Position numbers and translations under genes: made by a program. Shown here piece after piece: positions 18,694 through 27,407 of a stretch of DNA of 64,000 nt (positions are counted from its first letter, which is position 1; each line of letters opens with the position of its first letter). Source of the stretch: Victivallis vadensis (lineage in GTDB: Bacteria > Verrucomicrobiota > Lentisphaeria > Victivallales > Victivallaceae); contig NZ_QEKH01000016.1 in NCBI RefSeq assembly GCF_003096415.1, positions 61,581 to 125,580 of the forward strand, in the 5' to 3' direction. The notes under the pieces are model-generated. The model was given only the letters and a program-made list of their open reading frames with translations, was not told the origin of the DNA and did not search any database.

Positions 18694-19175
18694 GGCGGGG
18701 GAAAGAGGGCGGTGAAGTCGAACTCCGGTTCCAGCCCGGCCAGCACTTCGCGTTCCCGGCGGCGCATCCGGCGGCGCGGAGCGGGCGAAAGGTCGTCCTC
18801 TCCCGCCGAATGCAGCAGCCCGTGCACGATGTAAAGCACGACTTCGCGCGAATAGCTGGAATCGGCGCGCTTCTCCCCTTCACGTCTGGCGGCGTCGAGA
18901 CAGATCAGCAGTTCCACGGCGGCTTCGCCCGGAAACAGCGAGCCGGGATCGTCGAAGTAACTGAATGTGATCACATCGGTGGTGCCTTCGTGGCCGACGA
19001 ATTCCGCGTTGGCCTGCGCCATCGTCCGGTCGCCGACGAACCGGATGTCCAGATCCCAGTCGAAATCGGCCGGCAGGCCGGCCAGCTCGGCGGCGCGGCG
19101 GGCGAGCCGAGCAAGTTCACTTCGTTTCGGCCGGGGGTACCGTCTGGTCTCCCACGAGCTGTTCAGATGCTTCAT
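18678..19175 (-). CDS. ybeY: Endoribonuclease YbeY (rRNA maturation)
   Basis: The 165-residue protein has the UPF0054 core: NAEFVGHEGTTDVITFSYFDD, then VELLICLDAA, and the metal site HGLLHSAGEDD at residues 118-128. The family consensus is HGxLHLxGYDH. Here the third zinc ligand position is Asp128 instead of His. YbeY processes the 16S rRNA 3' end and takes part in ribosome quality control. Its start lies 59 bp inside the 3' end of pgpH. No closer in-frame start was found that keeps the first strand, so overlap and translational coupling are likely. The order phoH-pgpH-ybeY is widely conserved. Confidence 0.9.
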   Translation of the reverse strand: MKHLNSSWETRRYPRPKRSELARLARRAAELAGLPADFDWDLDIRFVGDRTMAQANAEFVGHEGTTDVITFSYFDDPGSLFPGEAAVELLICLDAARREGEKRADSSYSREVVLYIVHGLLHSAGEDDLSPAPRRRMRRREREVLAGLEPEFDFTALFPPPGFRR

Positions 19176-21531
19176 TGGCGGCGGGTTCTCCCTGGGCCGG
19201 CTCGCGCTGGTAGGCGATCCGGCCGTGTTTCATGCTGATCAAGGTATTGATGAAGCTCTGCCGGACTTTGTCCAGCTCGGCGAGCGTGATGTCGGCGCGG
19301 TTGAGCTGCCCGTCCTGATAACGTTTCAGGAAGATGTCGTCCACGACCTGTTCGATCTTGGCGGCGGAGGGCTTGTCCAGCGAGCGGCAGGCGGCTTCGC
19401 AGGCGTCGGCGAGGCTGATGATCGCCATCTCCTTGTCGCGCGGCGGCTGGCCTCCGTAGCGGAACTGGGACTCCAGCACCGGGGCGGTGCTGCTTTCGCG
19501 CCGCTTGTCCGCGAGCGCCTTCGCGTAGAAGTAGTGGACCAGATCGTTGCCGTGGTGCTGGCTGATCGCGTCGCGGACGGTGCGGCACATCCGGTACTGG
19601 CGGGCCAGCGCCAGCCCCTCCTTGACGTGGTCGCGGATGATGATGCTGCTCATCTGCGGATTCAAGTTCAGATGCTGGTTGGCGCTGTCGAGGTTGTTTT
19701 CGGTGAAATACTGCGGCATCGAGAGCTTGCCGATGTCGTGGAACAGCGCCCCCGCCTTCGCCTTGAGCGGATTCGCGCCGATTTCCCGGGCGGCGTCCTC
19801 GACCAGGGTTGCGACCATCAGGCTGTGGAAGAAGGTGCCGGGGGCCTCCCGCTTCAGCCGCTCCAGCAGCGGATGATTGTAGTCGCAGAGCACCATCAGC
19901 GCCATATTGGTGCTGACGTTGAAGACGATTTCAAACAGGAAAATCAGCAGCAGCGCCAGAATGCCGGTCACGAAAGCGTTGGTGAAAGCCAAAGACAGCG
20001 CGACGAGCACCTCCTGCAGATGCGGGATCGAACGCTCCCAGAAGAGCAGGTTCAAATTCAGCACGAAGGTCAGCGGGAATACGGAAACGACGATGCGGAA
20101 GAAGTAGGAGCGGTAGTTGGTGGAGCTGCGCACCGCCAGCGCCGCCAGCGACGAGATCACCATCCCCTTGAGCGCGAGGTCGAACGTGCGCTCCGGCGTG
20201 ACCATCATCGCGGTGATCGAAGCCACGAAGAACCCGGCGCACAGCGCGACCCGGTAACCGAAGATCACCGACAGCAGCACCGCGACCAGCGCCGCCGGAA
20301 CCGCGATCACGGCCAGCGAGTTGTTGATGAAATTATTCTCGCTGACCAGATAACTGAAAAGTCCGAGGCTGTAGTAGTTGATCAGCAGCGACAGGATCAC
20401 CACCAGCGCTACCAGCGTGATGCGCTTGTTGACCCGGACCACATCGGGATGGAGATGGTGCAAATAAAAAGCCGCGAAAATCACCAGCACCAGACTCCAG
20501 ACCATGTTCTGGAACAGCACCGGCAGTTCGGCGTCGATGTTCGCCGCGTCGTCCTCCGCGCGGCTGTAGTCCTGAAACATCTGCAGCATCTGCGGCGTGA
20601 CCCGGTCGCCTTTGGTGACCAGCAGGTCGCCGCGCGATTTGGCGCGCAGACTTTCGGTGATCGCCGCCTGTGCGGCGCTGCGTCCGGCCTCGGTTCTGGC
20701 CGCGTCGAAGTCCAGATTGCCTTCGGGGCCGATCAGCTGCGTGAACAGCGCCGCCAGCTGCCGGCGCACCGGCGGCAGGTCCTCGTTGGTGCTGTGCGAC
20801 ACGCTGCGGGCCAGACGGCGCCCGGCGGCGTCCGGGGCGGGCAGCTCCAGGACGGTCCGCTCGACCAGGCTGATCCGGTTGTTCTGGTCGACGGTGCGGA
20901 TTTTCCGGCCGACGTTGCGGCCGGACTTGTCGGACGCGCCGATCACCCCCTGGGCGAGCATGGTGGCGAGGGTGCGTTTGAAGTCGCCGCTTTCGCGTTC
21001 CAGCGCGTTGATTTTCTCCAACTGGTCCAAAAGTTCCGGAGAGGCTTCCGCCGCCAGTCTGGCCGGGAGATTATCCGCTTCCGGCGTGAATTTTCCGCCG
21101 TCACGCTCCATGCGGAGCCGTTGTTCGGCTGCCTGCAGCAGCTCCTGAATCCGGTTCAATATCTGTTTGCTGCGCTCCGTGTTGATCCGGAAAAATTCCG
21201 GCTGCTCCTCCGCCGCTTCGCGCCGTTTCGCCGCCAGTTCTTCGAGATCGTTGTACTGGAAGTCCCGGCTGGCGTGGATGGTGCGGGTCGCCTTCTGGCC
21301 GACCACCCAGTCGCCCGGGTCTTTCAACTGTTTCTGTGCCGCCATCGACAGCAGAACCGAGGAGACCGCCCAGACCATCACCAGCATCACCACGGCGGGG
21401 GCGCTGGAACGGTCGAGGGCGTTGCCGAACTGTTCCAGATCGAACCACGGCTTGGAGTTGATCACCCCTTTGCGCCGCAGTTCGCGGCGGGCGCGGTAAC
21501 GGGTCAGAAATTGTTTCAGCGAGGAAAACAC
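19117..21531 (-). CDS. pgpH: 7TM-HD family cyclic-di-AMP phosphodiesterase (PgpH-like)
   Basis: The 804-residue protein has an N-terminal membrane helix (VVMLVMVWAVSSVLLSM), a long extracytoplasmic 7TMR-HDED-type domain (about 75-340), a block of seven membrane helices (about 345-555) and a cytoplasmic HD domain. The HD domain carries FHSLMVATLVEDAA and the metal pair H598-D599 in LFHDIGKLSMP. It ends in a charged, probably disordered tail. PgpH-type proteins hydrolyse c-di-AMP. No diadenylate cyclase gene is in view. It sits 5 bp after phoH and overlaps ybeY. Confidence 0.9.
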   Translation of the reverse strand: MFSSLKQFLTRYRARRELRRKGVINSKPWFDLEQFGNALDRSSAPAVVMLVMVWAVSSVLLSMAAQKQLKDPGDWVVGQKATRTIHASRDFQYNDLEELAAKRREAAEEQPEFFRINTERSKQILNRIQELLQAAEQRLRMERDGGKFTPEADNLPARLAAEASPELLDQLEKINALERESGDFKRTLATMLAQGVIGASDKSGRNVGRKIRTVDQNNRISLVERTVLELPAPDAAGRRLARSVSHSTNEDLPPVRRQLAALFTQLIGPEGNLDFDAARTEAGRSAAQAAITESLRAKSRGDLLVTKGDRVTPQMLQMFQDYSRAEDDAANIDAELPVLFQNMVWSLVLVIFAAFYLHHLHPDVVRVNKRITLVALVVILSLLINYYSLGLFSYLVSENNFINNSLAVIAVPAALVAVLLSVIFGYRVALCAGFFVASITAMMVTPERTFDLALKGMVISSLAALAVRSSTNYRSYFFRIVVSVFPLTFVLNLNLLFWERSIPHLQEVLVALSLAFTNAFVTGILALLLIFLFEIVFNVSTNMALMVLCDYNHPLLERLKREAPGTFFHSLMVATLVEDAAREIGANPLKAKAGALFHDIGKLSMPQYFTENNLDSANQHLNLNPQMSSIIIRDHVKEGLALARQYRMCRTVRDAISQHHGNDLVHYFYAKALADKRRESSTAPVLESQFRYGGQPPRDKEMAIISLADACEAACRSLDKPSAAKIEQVVDDIFLKRYQDGQLNRADITLAELDKVRQSFINTLISMKHGRIAYQREPAQGEPAANEASEQLVGDQTVPPAETK

Positions 21532-21536
21532 GGCGG

Positions 21537-22517
21537 TTACTGCTCCTTTTCAGGCTGGGACGCAGGTTTGTCCTGATAGGCGAGGATGATTTTTTCCAGC
21601 AGCGCATGGCGCACCACATCGCGGGTTTCAAAGAAGATGAAAGCGATCTCCTGAATGTTCCGCAGATGGGAGATCGCGTGGCGCAGCCCGGAGCCTTCCC
21701 GGCTGCCGAGGTCGGACTGGGACGGGTCGCCGGTGATCACGCACTTCGAGTTGAACCCCATCCGGGTCAGGAACATCAGCATCTGCTCGGTGGTGGTGTT
21801 CTGCGCCTCGTCGAGGATGATGAAAGCGTTGTTCAGCGTCCGTCCCCGCATGAAAGCCAGCGGTGCGACTTCGATCACGTTGCGCTCGATCAGCGCCGAA
21901 ACCTCGTCGAAGCTCATCATATCGTAGAGCGCGTCGTAGAGGGGGCGCAAATAGGGCATGATCTTCTCTTCGAGGCTGCCGGGCAGGAAGCCGAGGTTTT
22001 CGCCGGACTCCCGGGCCGGGCGGGTCAGGATGATCCGGCTCACATTCCCTTTCAGGAATTCGGAGACCGCCATCGCCATCGCCAGATAGGTCTTGCCGGT
22101 CCCGGCCGGACCGATCCCGAACACCATATCCCTGCCGCGCATGGCCCGCACGTATTCCATCTGGCGGCGGGAACGGGGCATCACCTCGCGTTTTTTGGGG
22201 CTGACGGAGATTCGCTCGTTCCACAGATCGCGCAGGTCGTTTTCCCGGCGGTCGCGGAAGCTGCGGCACAGGAATTCGAAATCGCGGGTTTCAAGCTGAT
22301 GTTTACGCAGTTCGTAGAAACGGGAAAGCTCTTCGAGAAACGCCTTGACGCGGGCGGTTTCCGCGTCGCCGCCCCTGATTTCGACCCAGTTGTCGCGCGC
22401 GACCAGTTTTACGTCGAAGACACTCTCCAGATAACGCAGGTTCTTCACCTCATCACCGGCACAGGCGGTGTGAATGGTCAAGCCTTTTTCAAAATAAAAA
22501 CGGTTGTCAGCAGCCAT
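21537..22517 (-). CDS. phoH: PhoH family ATPase (YbeZ-type)
   Basis: The 326-residue protein contains Walker A GPAGTGKT near residue 137, the LTRPARESGENLGFLPGSLEEK signature, Walker B FIILDEAQN and TGDPSQSDLG. All are diagnostic of the PhoH/YbeZ P-loop family. An N-terminal KH-like region (about 25-75) precedes it. In many bacteria YbeZ works with YbeY in RNA metabolism, in keeping with the gene order here. It heads the three-gene run and is separated from the upstream LysM gene by a terminator. Confidence 0.93.
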   Translation of the reverse strand: MAADNRFYFEKGLTIHTACAGDEVKNLRYLESVFDVKLVARDNWVEIRGGDAETARVKAFLEELSRFYELRKHQLETRDFEFLCRSFRDRRENDLRDLWNERISVSPKKREVMPRSRRQMEYVRAMRGRDMVFGIGPAGTGKTYLAMAMAVSEFLKGNVSRIILTRPARESGENLGFLPGSLEEKIMPYLRPLYDALYDMMSFDEVSALIERNVIEVAPLAFMRGRTLNNAFIILDEAQNTTTEQMLMFLTRMGFNSKCVITGDPSQSDLGSREGSGLRHAISHLRNIQEIAFIFFETRDVVRHALLEKIILAYQDKPASQPEKEQ

Positions 22518-22555
22518 GATTCATTACAGATTCTCCGGCCGCGGGCCGGAAGTTG

Positions 22556-22588
22556 AAAAAGGCGGCGGGAAAATAGTTTCGCGCCGCC
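22556..22588 (-). terminator. Rho-independent terminator after the LysM lipoprotein gene
   Basis: Read on the minus strand, GGCGGCG and CGCCGCC form a 7-bp GC stem with a 14-nt loop, directly followed by five T residues (plus-strand A-run 22556-22560). It lies 24 bp past the LysM stop codon. Confidence 0.75.
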
Positions 22589-22611
22589 CGCTGGTTTGCC
22601 GATCCGCCGGA

Positions 22612-23193
22612 TCAGAGCTGCGGAATCTGCAGCTTCATGCCCGGCTTCAGGAAATTCGGATTCTTCAGGAGAACCGGATTCGCCTTGATGATCGCCTCAT
22701 ATTTGCGGCCGTCCTTGTAGACCTTCTGGGCGATGTACGACAGCGTGTCGCCGGGCTTCACGATATAGACCGTGGTTTTGCCGGCGGGAGCGGACGTTTC
22801 CGTTTTGGCGGCGTCCGGAGCCGGTTGTTCCGGCTTGGCCGGAGCGTCTTTCGGCTCCGCGCTCTTGTCGGCGGCAGCGTCGACATCGTCGGCCGGCGGG
22901 GTGTCGGTCACGACCTCCTCGACCACCTCGGTTTCAGTAACGACGGTTTCCTCTGCGGGAGGCGGCGTCACGGCTTCGCCGGCAAGCGGGGTCTCCGTCG
23001 CCTTGGGCGAAAACTTGTCCACGATCGCGGGGGGAGCGGTGCGCGGCGGTTTGAATCCGGAGTAGCTGCGGTCGACATACTGCTCCCACTGCTGCTCTTC
23101 TTCGCCGTATTTGACCCCCGCCAACTCCGGCTGGCAGCCGGCAGCCAGCACGACCAGACCCAATCCTCCGAGTCCCAAAGCCAACGCTTTCAT
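22612..23193 (-). CDS. LysM-domain lipoprotein
   Basis: The 193-residue precursor begins MKALALGLGGLGLVVLAAGC, a lipoprotein signal with lipobox LAAGC. A low-complexity Pro/Ala/Glu/Thr linker (about residues 55-140) follows. The C-terminal 50 residues are a LysM peptidoglycan-binding module: YIVKPGDTLSYIAQKVY, then IIKANP and LKPGMKLQIP. It probably tethers the outer membrane to the cell wall or localises a partner to it. It is transcribed alone, with its own terminator downstream. Confidence 0.88.
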   Translation of the reverse strand: MKALALGLGGLGLVVLAAGCQPELAGVKYGEEEQQWEQYVDRSYSGFKPPRTAPPAIVDKFSPKATETPLAGEAVTPPPAEETVVTETEVVEEVVTDTPPADDVDAAADKSAEPKDAPAKPEQPAPDAAKTETSAPAGKTTVYIVKPGDTLSYIAQKVYKDGRKYEAIIKANPVLLKNPNFLKPGMKLQIPQL

Positions 23194-23360
23194 TGTGTGC
23201 TCCCCTATGCTGTAATTTCTGGATTTTTACGAAAAAACATTCCATGCGGAAATGCCTGTAATAAAATATAATCCAAAACCGCTCAAAAACAACCGCTTAA
23301 CTCAAGATTTTTTCATAGTTGGCATTTTCGCGCCGGCGGAAGGCTGAAAAACGGCTTGCA

Positions 23361-23395
23361 AAATATAAAAAAAGCCCGGCAAATGAATGCCGGGC
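23361..23395 (-). terminator. Rho-independent terminator of the pseudopilin / beta-helix operon
   Basis: On the minus strand GCCCGGCA and TGCCGGGC form a perfect 8-bp stem with a 6-nt loop (23374-23395), followed by a T-rich tract (complement of AAATATAAAAAAA, 23361-23373). It lies about 60 bp past the beta-helix gene stop. Confidence 0.85.
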
Positions 23396-23406
23396 CGGGG
23401 GAAAAT

Positions 23407-23433
23407 GCCGGAATGTACACTGTACATCCCGGC
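23407..23433. other. 27-nt near-perfect palindrome 3' of the beta-helix gene
   Basis: GCCGG, one unpaired A, ATGTACA, a central C, TGTACAT, C, CCGGC: 12 of 13 possible pairs form. It sits between the stop codon and the terminator of the beta-helix gene, so the transcript would end in two consecutive hairpins. It could be an mRNA-stabilising element or a protein-binding site. Confidence 0.5.
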
Positions 23434-23455
23434 GGGGTTGGGGGAATCCATGTCG

Positions 23456-26400
23456 TCAGAAAAGCAGCTTCACCTCGTAGACCGGGTTGCGGCCGATCGC
23501 GGCCCGCCAACTGCCGGAAAGGCCGGGCGCCGTCAGCGCATCGGAGCCTTCCGGCCTGAGGGCGGTTCCGTTGAGGGCGGCGGAGACCTTTCCGCCGGCG
23601 AAGCTCAGCTCCACATTCTGCCACAGATCGCGCGCCGGCGAACCGAGATGGAAGGTGACGCTCTCTTTGCCATTGGCGGCCACGAGGCGGCCGGCGCCTA
23701 CCCGGATCGAGAAGGAGCCGTTGCGCAGCAAAGTTTCGGCGGCGTTCTTTTCCGTCAGGCGGAAGACGAGCTGTACGCCGCGCGGAGCCGCCGCCGGACG
23801 GGGCAGGTCGAGCGTGACGGTTTCAGCGTCGGACCAGACGCCCCAGCGCCCCGGCTTCGGCCCCGCGGTGCGGATCAGCGTGGGCTGGTAGAACACCTTG
23901 CGGGCGAACGGCGACAGCGTGTCCAGATCGACGGCGGTGCCGGGGCCGGCCACGACCTGAAATTCGGTCCCGGCCGGAACCGCGCCGAGATCGACGGAGG
24001 CGTCCGGCTCCTCGAAGTCGAGGATTCCCCTGCCGCGGGCGGCGCTGTCGGAGGCGAGCCGGAAGTCCGGCTGTACTCCGGCCTGTTTCAGCGAATCGGC
24101 CCGCAGGCCGCCTTCGCCGGAGATGATGCCGGAGTGCGGATTGGCCGGATCGTTGCCGACTTCCAGATTCGCGTAGAATTCAAAGAGGCTGCCTCTCCAG
24201 TCCGGGCGCTTGTGCATCCGGTCGACCGCGAAGATATTGTTGAAATACCGGAAGTTCACATAGTCGCGAGCCGCCCGTCCATAGACCGGCTGCGGCGTGG
24301 TGAAAAGGTTGCCGTATGGCCACACGATCGTGTTGTTGAACACGAGAAAACCCGGATCGGGGGGCATCACGAACCGCTTGGAAACCCGCGCCGCGAGCTG
24401 TTCCACTCCGATTGCTCCCATTGCGGCGTGTTCCCAGTTGCGTCCCGCCACGCCGAGCTTGAATACGCCCGGCCGGAACTCTCTGGGATTCAGGGCGTCG
24501 GCCAGTTTTTTGAATTCCGGCGTACAGGTCACGATGTTGCGGTAGACGTAGATCGGCCCAGGCCACGGCTTGCCGCCCAGCGGCTGCCAGGAGACCGGCT
24601 CGAAAACGTCTTCAAAGCGGTTGTTGAAAATCCGCATGTCGCTGGCGTGATTTTCGGTTTCGACCGCGTTGTCGACGATCCGGCGGAACGAGTTGCCGTA
24701 CACCTGAAAGTGTTTGGCCCAGTCCACGCACCAGCAGGACATCCCTTCAAATGCGTCGTCGACCACATTGTTGCGCACGTGCCAGTTGCTTGCGACGCCG
24801 CCGATGATGCCGGTTTCGTAGTTTTTCATCTTGTCCCGGTCGACGTTGACCCCCTTGCGGGCCCAGAAATAGTAGAAATGCTTCTTCTGGATATCGGTCC
24901 TGCCCCACTTTTCAACCGTGTCGAGCACATCGTTGTAGGTATAGGCGTGGTCATAGAGGCAGTTTTCCACGAAAACGGCGTTGGCGCCGCCGAATCCCCA
25001 GACTCCGCCGCGGCAGCCCTTGAAAATGCTGTCGCGCACCGCGATGTTGCTGCCGCCGGTGACCACGCCCGCCGAAACGGGGGTTTCAAAGGTGAAGCCG
25101 GAAAGGATCACATGGGCCGGCTTCCGCAGCGAGATGAAGAAATTCGCATCTTTTTTCTGGTAGATGTGCGTGCCGTTGGAACCGGGAGCGAACGGCGGCG
25201 AAACCGCGATCACATGGTCGTTCGGATCGGTCGAACCGTAGCGCCCGGAGGGATGGAGCCGCACGTAAAGTTTCTTTGCGGTTTCGTCGTAATAGAAACC
25301 GTTTTCGGGAGCCGGATAGCCGTCTTTGACCAGAAAGGTTTTCAACCCCTCCATCGTGGTGTAGGGATAGAGGTCGACCCCGGAATAGAGCACCCGCGAC
25401 GGCGCCCGGCCGCACGGGGCGCTGTAGATGCCGAGCGCCTTGTCTTCCGGCTGCCAGCGGACCTTCTTCTCGCGGATCGCCCGGTCGGCGGCGGTCAGGA
25501 CCACGCTGCCGGGCTTGCCGTCGGCGCGGAACGTGACCGGCTGTTCGGCGTTGCCGCCGCGCGCCAGCTCGACGGTTTCAAAGTAGATGCCCGGGGCGAT
25601 CCACACGGTGTCGCCGGGATTCACCAGGTCTGCGGCCCGCTGGATGGTGCGGAACGGCTTCTCTCTGGACAACCCGTCGTTCGCGTCGTCGCCGGTCGCG
25701 GCATTCACGTACCGGTTCACCGGCGCGGCGTTGCGCACCGTGCCGCGCCCTTCTCCGGTCAGGCCCAGCTCCTCGTCGGACAGGGCGTCCTTCCAGACGG
25801 TGACGCCGCCGATCAGGGTGCCGGCCGGGGCGAGCATGGTGCAGTTTTTGCTGTTGTTCCGGCGGCCTCCGATTCCGATGAGCCCATCTCCGGCCGCCGG
25901 GATCACGGCTGTGACATCGGGGCATTCGACCATGCCGCGATAGAGCAGCTTCCCGGTGGCGTGATCGGTCACGGCCAGCGTCAACGCGTCGCCGGGGGAG
26001 AAGCGCAGCACGCATTCATACCATTGATCCGGCTTGAGGTCGGGGGCGTTTTTGCCGAAGACTGCCCGGATCGAGTCGCGTTTCCCCGAGGAAATCTGGC
26101 CCGCCGGCTTGCCGCCGTCGAGTTCATAGGCGTTCTGTGAGCCGAATCCCATTTCGAAGCCGCGCATGCCGTCCTGCGGCCGGTGGCGGGAGATGACCGC
26201 ACCTGCCGGTTCCCCCGGATACTTGACCAGCACCCGGACCGTCTGGGCGTCGTCATGGCGGAGGGGAACCGCCAGCATGGTGTTGCCGTCGAGCCGGATC
26301 ACCTGTTTTTTAAGCTGTTCGTCCACCGTGGTCGGCAAAGGGCGCTTCACCATCGTGCCGTCCGCCAGAATCTGGCGCAGGCCGGAGTCGCTTCTGGAAC

Positions 26401-26491
26401 CGGCTCCCTGCCAGTCGAACGCGGCGGGCGTCGCCGCTCCCGCTGCGAGGAGACCGGCGGTGAACATTGCAATCAGGAATTTCATTTTCAT
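23456..26491 (-). CDS. Secreted right-handed parallel beta-helix protein with LamG-like domain
   Basis: From ATG 26491 (AAGGAG 10 nt upstream) the product has 1011 residues and a signal peptide (MKMKFLIAMFTAGLLAAGAA). Residues about 25-235 resemble a concanavalin/LamG-like domain. Next comes the DUF1565 entry YVNAATGDDANDGLSREKPF and a parallel beta-helix through about residue 780 with repeated N/D-rich turns (VRNNVVDDAFEG, FNNRF). A C-terminal beta-sandwich ends it. Such proteins are polysaccharide lyases or hydrolases in many degraders; no catalytic residue set can be assigned with confidence. It starts 14 bp after the pseudopilin stop. Confidence 0.75.
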   Translation of the reverse strand: MKMKFLIAMFTAGLLAAGAATPAAFDWQGAGSRSDSGLRQILADGTMVKRPLPTTVDEQLKKQVIRLDGNTMLAVPLRHDDAQTVRVLVKYPGEPAGAVISRHRPQDGMRGFEMGFGSQNAYELDGGKPAGQISSGKRDSIRAVFGKNAPDLKPDQWYECVLRFSPGDALTLAVTDHATGKLLYRGMVECPDVTAVIPAAGDGLIGIGGRRNNSKNCTMLAPAGTLIGGVTVWKDALSDEELGLTGEGRGTVRNAAPVNRYVNAATGDDANDGLSREKPFRTIQRAADLVNPGDTVWIAPGIYFETVELARGGNAEQPVTFRADGKPGSVVLTAADRAIREKKVRWQPEDKALGIYSAPCGRAPSRVLYSGVDLYPYTTMEGLKTFLVKDGYPAPENGFYYDETAKKLYVRLHPSGRYGSTDPNDHVIAVSPPFAPGSNGTHIYQKKDANFFISLRKPAHVILSGFTFETPVSAGVVTGGSNIAVRDSIFKGCRGGVWGFGGANAVFVENCLYDHAYTYNDVLDTVEKWGRTDIQKKHFYYFWARKGVNVDRDKMKNYETGIIGGVASNWHVRNNVVDDAFEGMSCWCVDWAKHFQVYGNSFRRIVDNAVETENHASDMRIFNNRFEDVFEPVSWQPLGGKPWPGPIYVYRNIVTCTPEFKKLADALNPREFRPGVFKLGVAGRNWEHAAMGAIGVEQLAARVSKRFVMPPDPGFLVFNNTIVWPYGNLFTTPQPVYGRAARDYVNFRYFNNIFAVDRMHKRPDWRGSLFEFYANLEVGNDPANPHSGIISGEGGLRADSLKQAGVQPDFRLASDSAARGRGILDFEEPDASVDLGAVPAGTEFQVVAGPGTAVDLDTLSPFARKVFYQPTLIRTAGPKPGRWGVWSDAETVTLDLPRPAAAPRGVQLVFRLTEKNAAETLLRNGSFSIRVGAGRLVAANGKESVTFHLGSPARDLWQNVELSFAGGKVSAALNGTALRPEGSDALTAPGLSGSWRAAIGRNPVYEVKLLF

Positions 26492-26505
26492 AGGGGCATT
26501 TCTCC

Positions 26506-27255
26506 TTACCAGCTGTCCGCATCGTGCCAGAAAGGAGTCGGCAGATTTTTGGCGCCGGTGCTTCCCGATTTGATTGCCAGCAGATCCGCATGGTTCCGCC
26601 ACGCGATATGGCCGTCCACGAAGCCGACATTCGCGCCGTCGTTGTGGCGGCGGGCGATGAAATTGCCGTTGTAGAGGTTCAGCGGCCGGGAGATTTTATA
26701 ATCCTTGGCTCCATCGACGCCGGTGCTGGAACTCTCGGTGATCAACATGCGTTCGCTCGGCTTTTTGACTCTGGCGATTTTGCCGTAGCGGGCGTTCGTG
26801 ACAGTCGATGAATAATTCAAATAGGTGTTGAACGAATAACTGTTGTTGGGCAGTCCTTCGTCATTCGGTGAAGTCAGTCCCATGCCGTCCCGCCTCCCGG
26901 AGGGGCAGAGCGCCACCTTGATGATTTCGGAACTGGAAAGTGAAGCACTGTCTTTGGCCAGGCTGCCGCCGAGGTACGGCAGGATCGTATGTCGATCCCG
27001 GGGGGCGTAGATCGGTCCGAAGAAGTACCGAGTGTAATATTCGTCCTCGGTCGAACCGATGATTCTTCCCCAGCCGTCAAACTCATTGGAATAAAATACC
27101 ATCGCCATATTCAGCTGCTTCAGGTTGGAAGTGCAGCTGATGGCCTGCGCCCGTTCGCGCGCTTTGTTCAGCGCCGGCAACAGCATACCCGCCAGAATGG
27201 CGATGATCGCTATCACGACGAGCAGCTCAATGAGAGTAAAATTTTTCCTTTTCAT
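26506..27255 (-). CDS. Pseudopilin-like protein (prepilin N-terminal helix, H-x9-DG)
   Basis: The 249-residue protein starts [20 protein letters not shown] and continues [17 protein letters not shown], the type II secretion/type IV pilin-like helix. The residue before the cleavage-site Phe is Asn, not the usual Gly. The C-terminus has the H-x9-DGH motif ([13 protein letters not shown]) of the 'DUF1559-like' pseudopilins common in Planctomycetes-Verrucomicrobia-Chlamydiae-group bacteria. An AAGGAG ribosome-binding site precedes ATG 27255. The regulator gene lies upstream and the secreted beta-helix gene 14 bp downstream. Confidence 0.88.
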   Translation of the reverse strand: MKRKNFTLIELLVVIAIIAILAGMLLPALNKARERAQAISCTSNLKQLNMAMVFYSNEFDGWGRIIGSTEDEYYTRYFFGPIYAPRDRHTILPYLGGSLAKDSASLSSSEIIKVALCPSGRRDGMGLTSPNDEGLPNNSYSFNTYLNYSSTVTNARYGKIARVKKPSERMLITESSSTGVDGAKDYKISRPLNLYNGNFIARRHNDGANVGFVDGHIAWRNHADLLAIKSGSTGAKNLPTPFWHDADSW

Positions 27256-27284
27256 GATTCGTGCTCCTTTGCCTTAACTGTCAC

Positions 27285-27407
27285 ATAATCACTGATATGT
27301 GAAGTTTCTTCGGTTGGACTGTTTTCAATTTTCCATAACATTTTCGAGGCTTCCTTTTTTATTTTTGCTCACGTCGCCGTATTCTGTCTTAACATATCAG
27401 TGATTAT
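27285..27407. promoter_or_regulatory. Perfect 16-bp inverted repeat upstream of the pseudopilin gene
   Basis: ATAATCACTGATATGT (27285-27300) has its exact complement at 27392-27407, 91 bp apart. Each arm contains the small palindrome ATCA-C-TGAT. The right arm overlaps the stop codon of the regulator gene and the left arm lies about 30 bp from the pseudopilin ATG. Spacing and symmetry suit two operators that could be bridged by the adjacent regulator. No U-run supports a terminator role. Confidence 0.5.

Noticed and set aside
23194..23360. Possible small gene between the beta-helix and LysM genes
   Set aside because: No open frame with a ribosome-binding site; the AT-rich stretch more likely holds the LysM promoter.
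27285..27407. Reading the 16-bp inverted repeat as a transcription terminator of the regulator gene
   Set aside because: The loop would be 91 nt and no U-run follows; operator pairing is more plausible.
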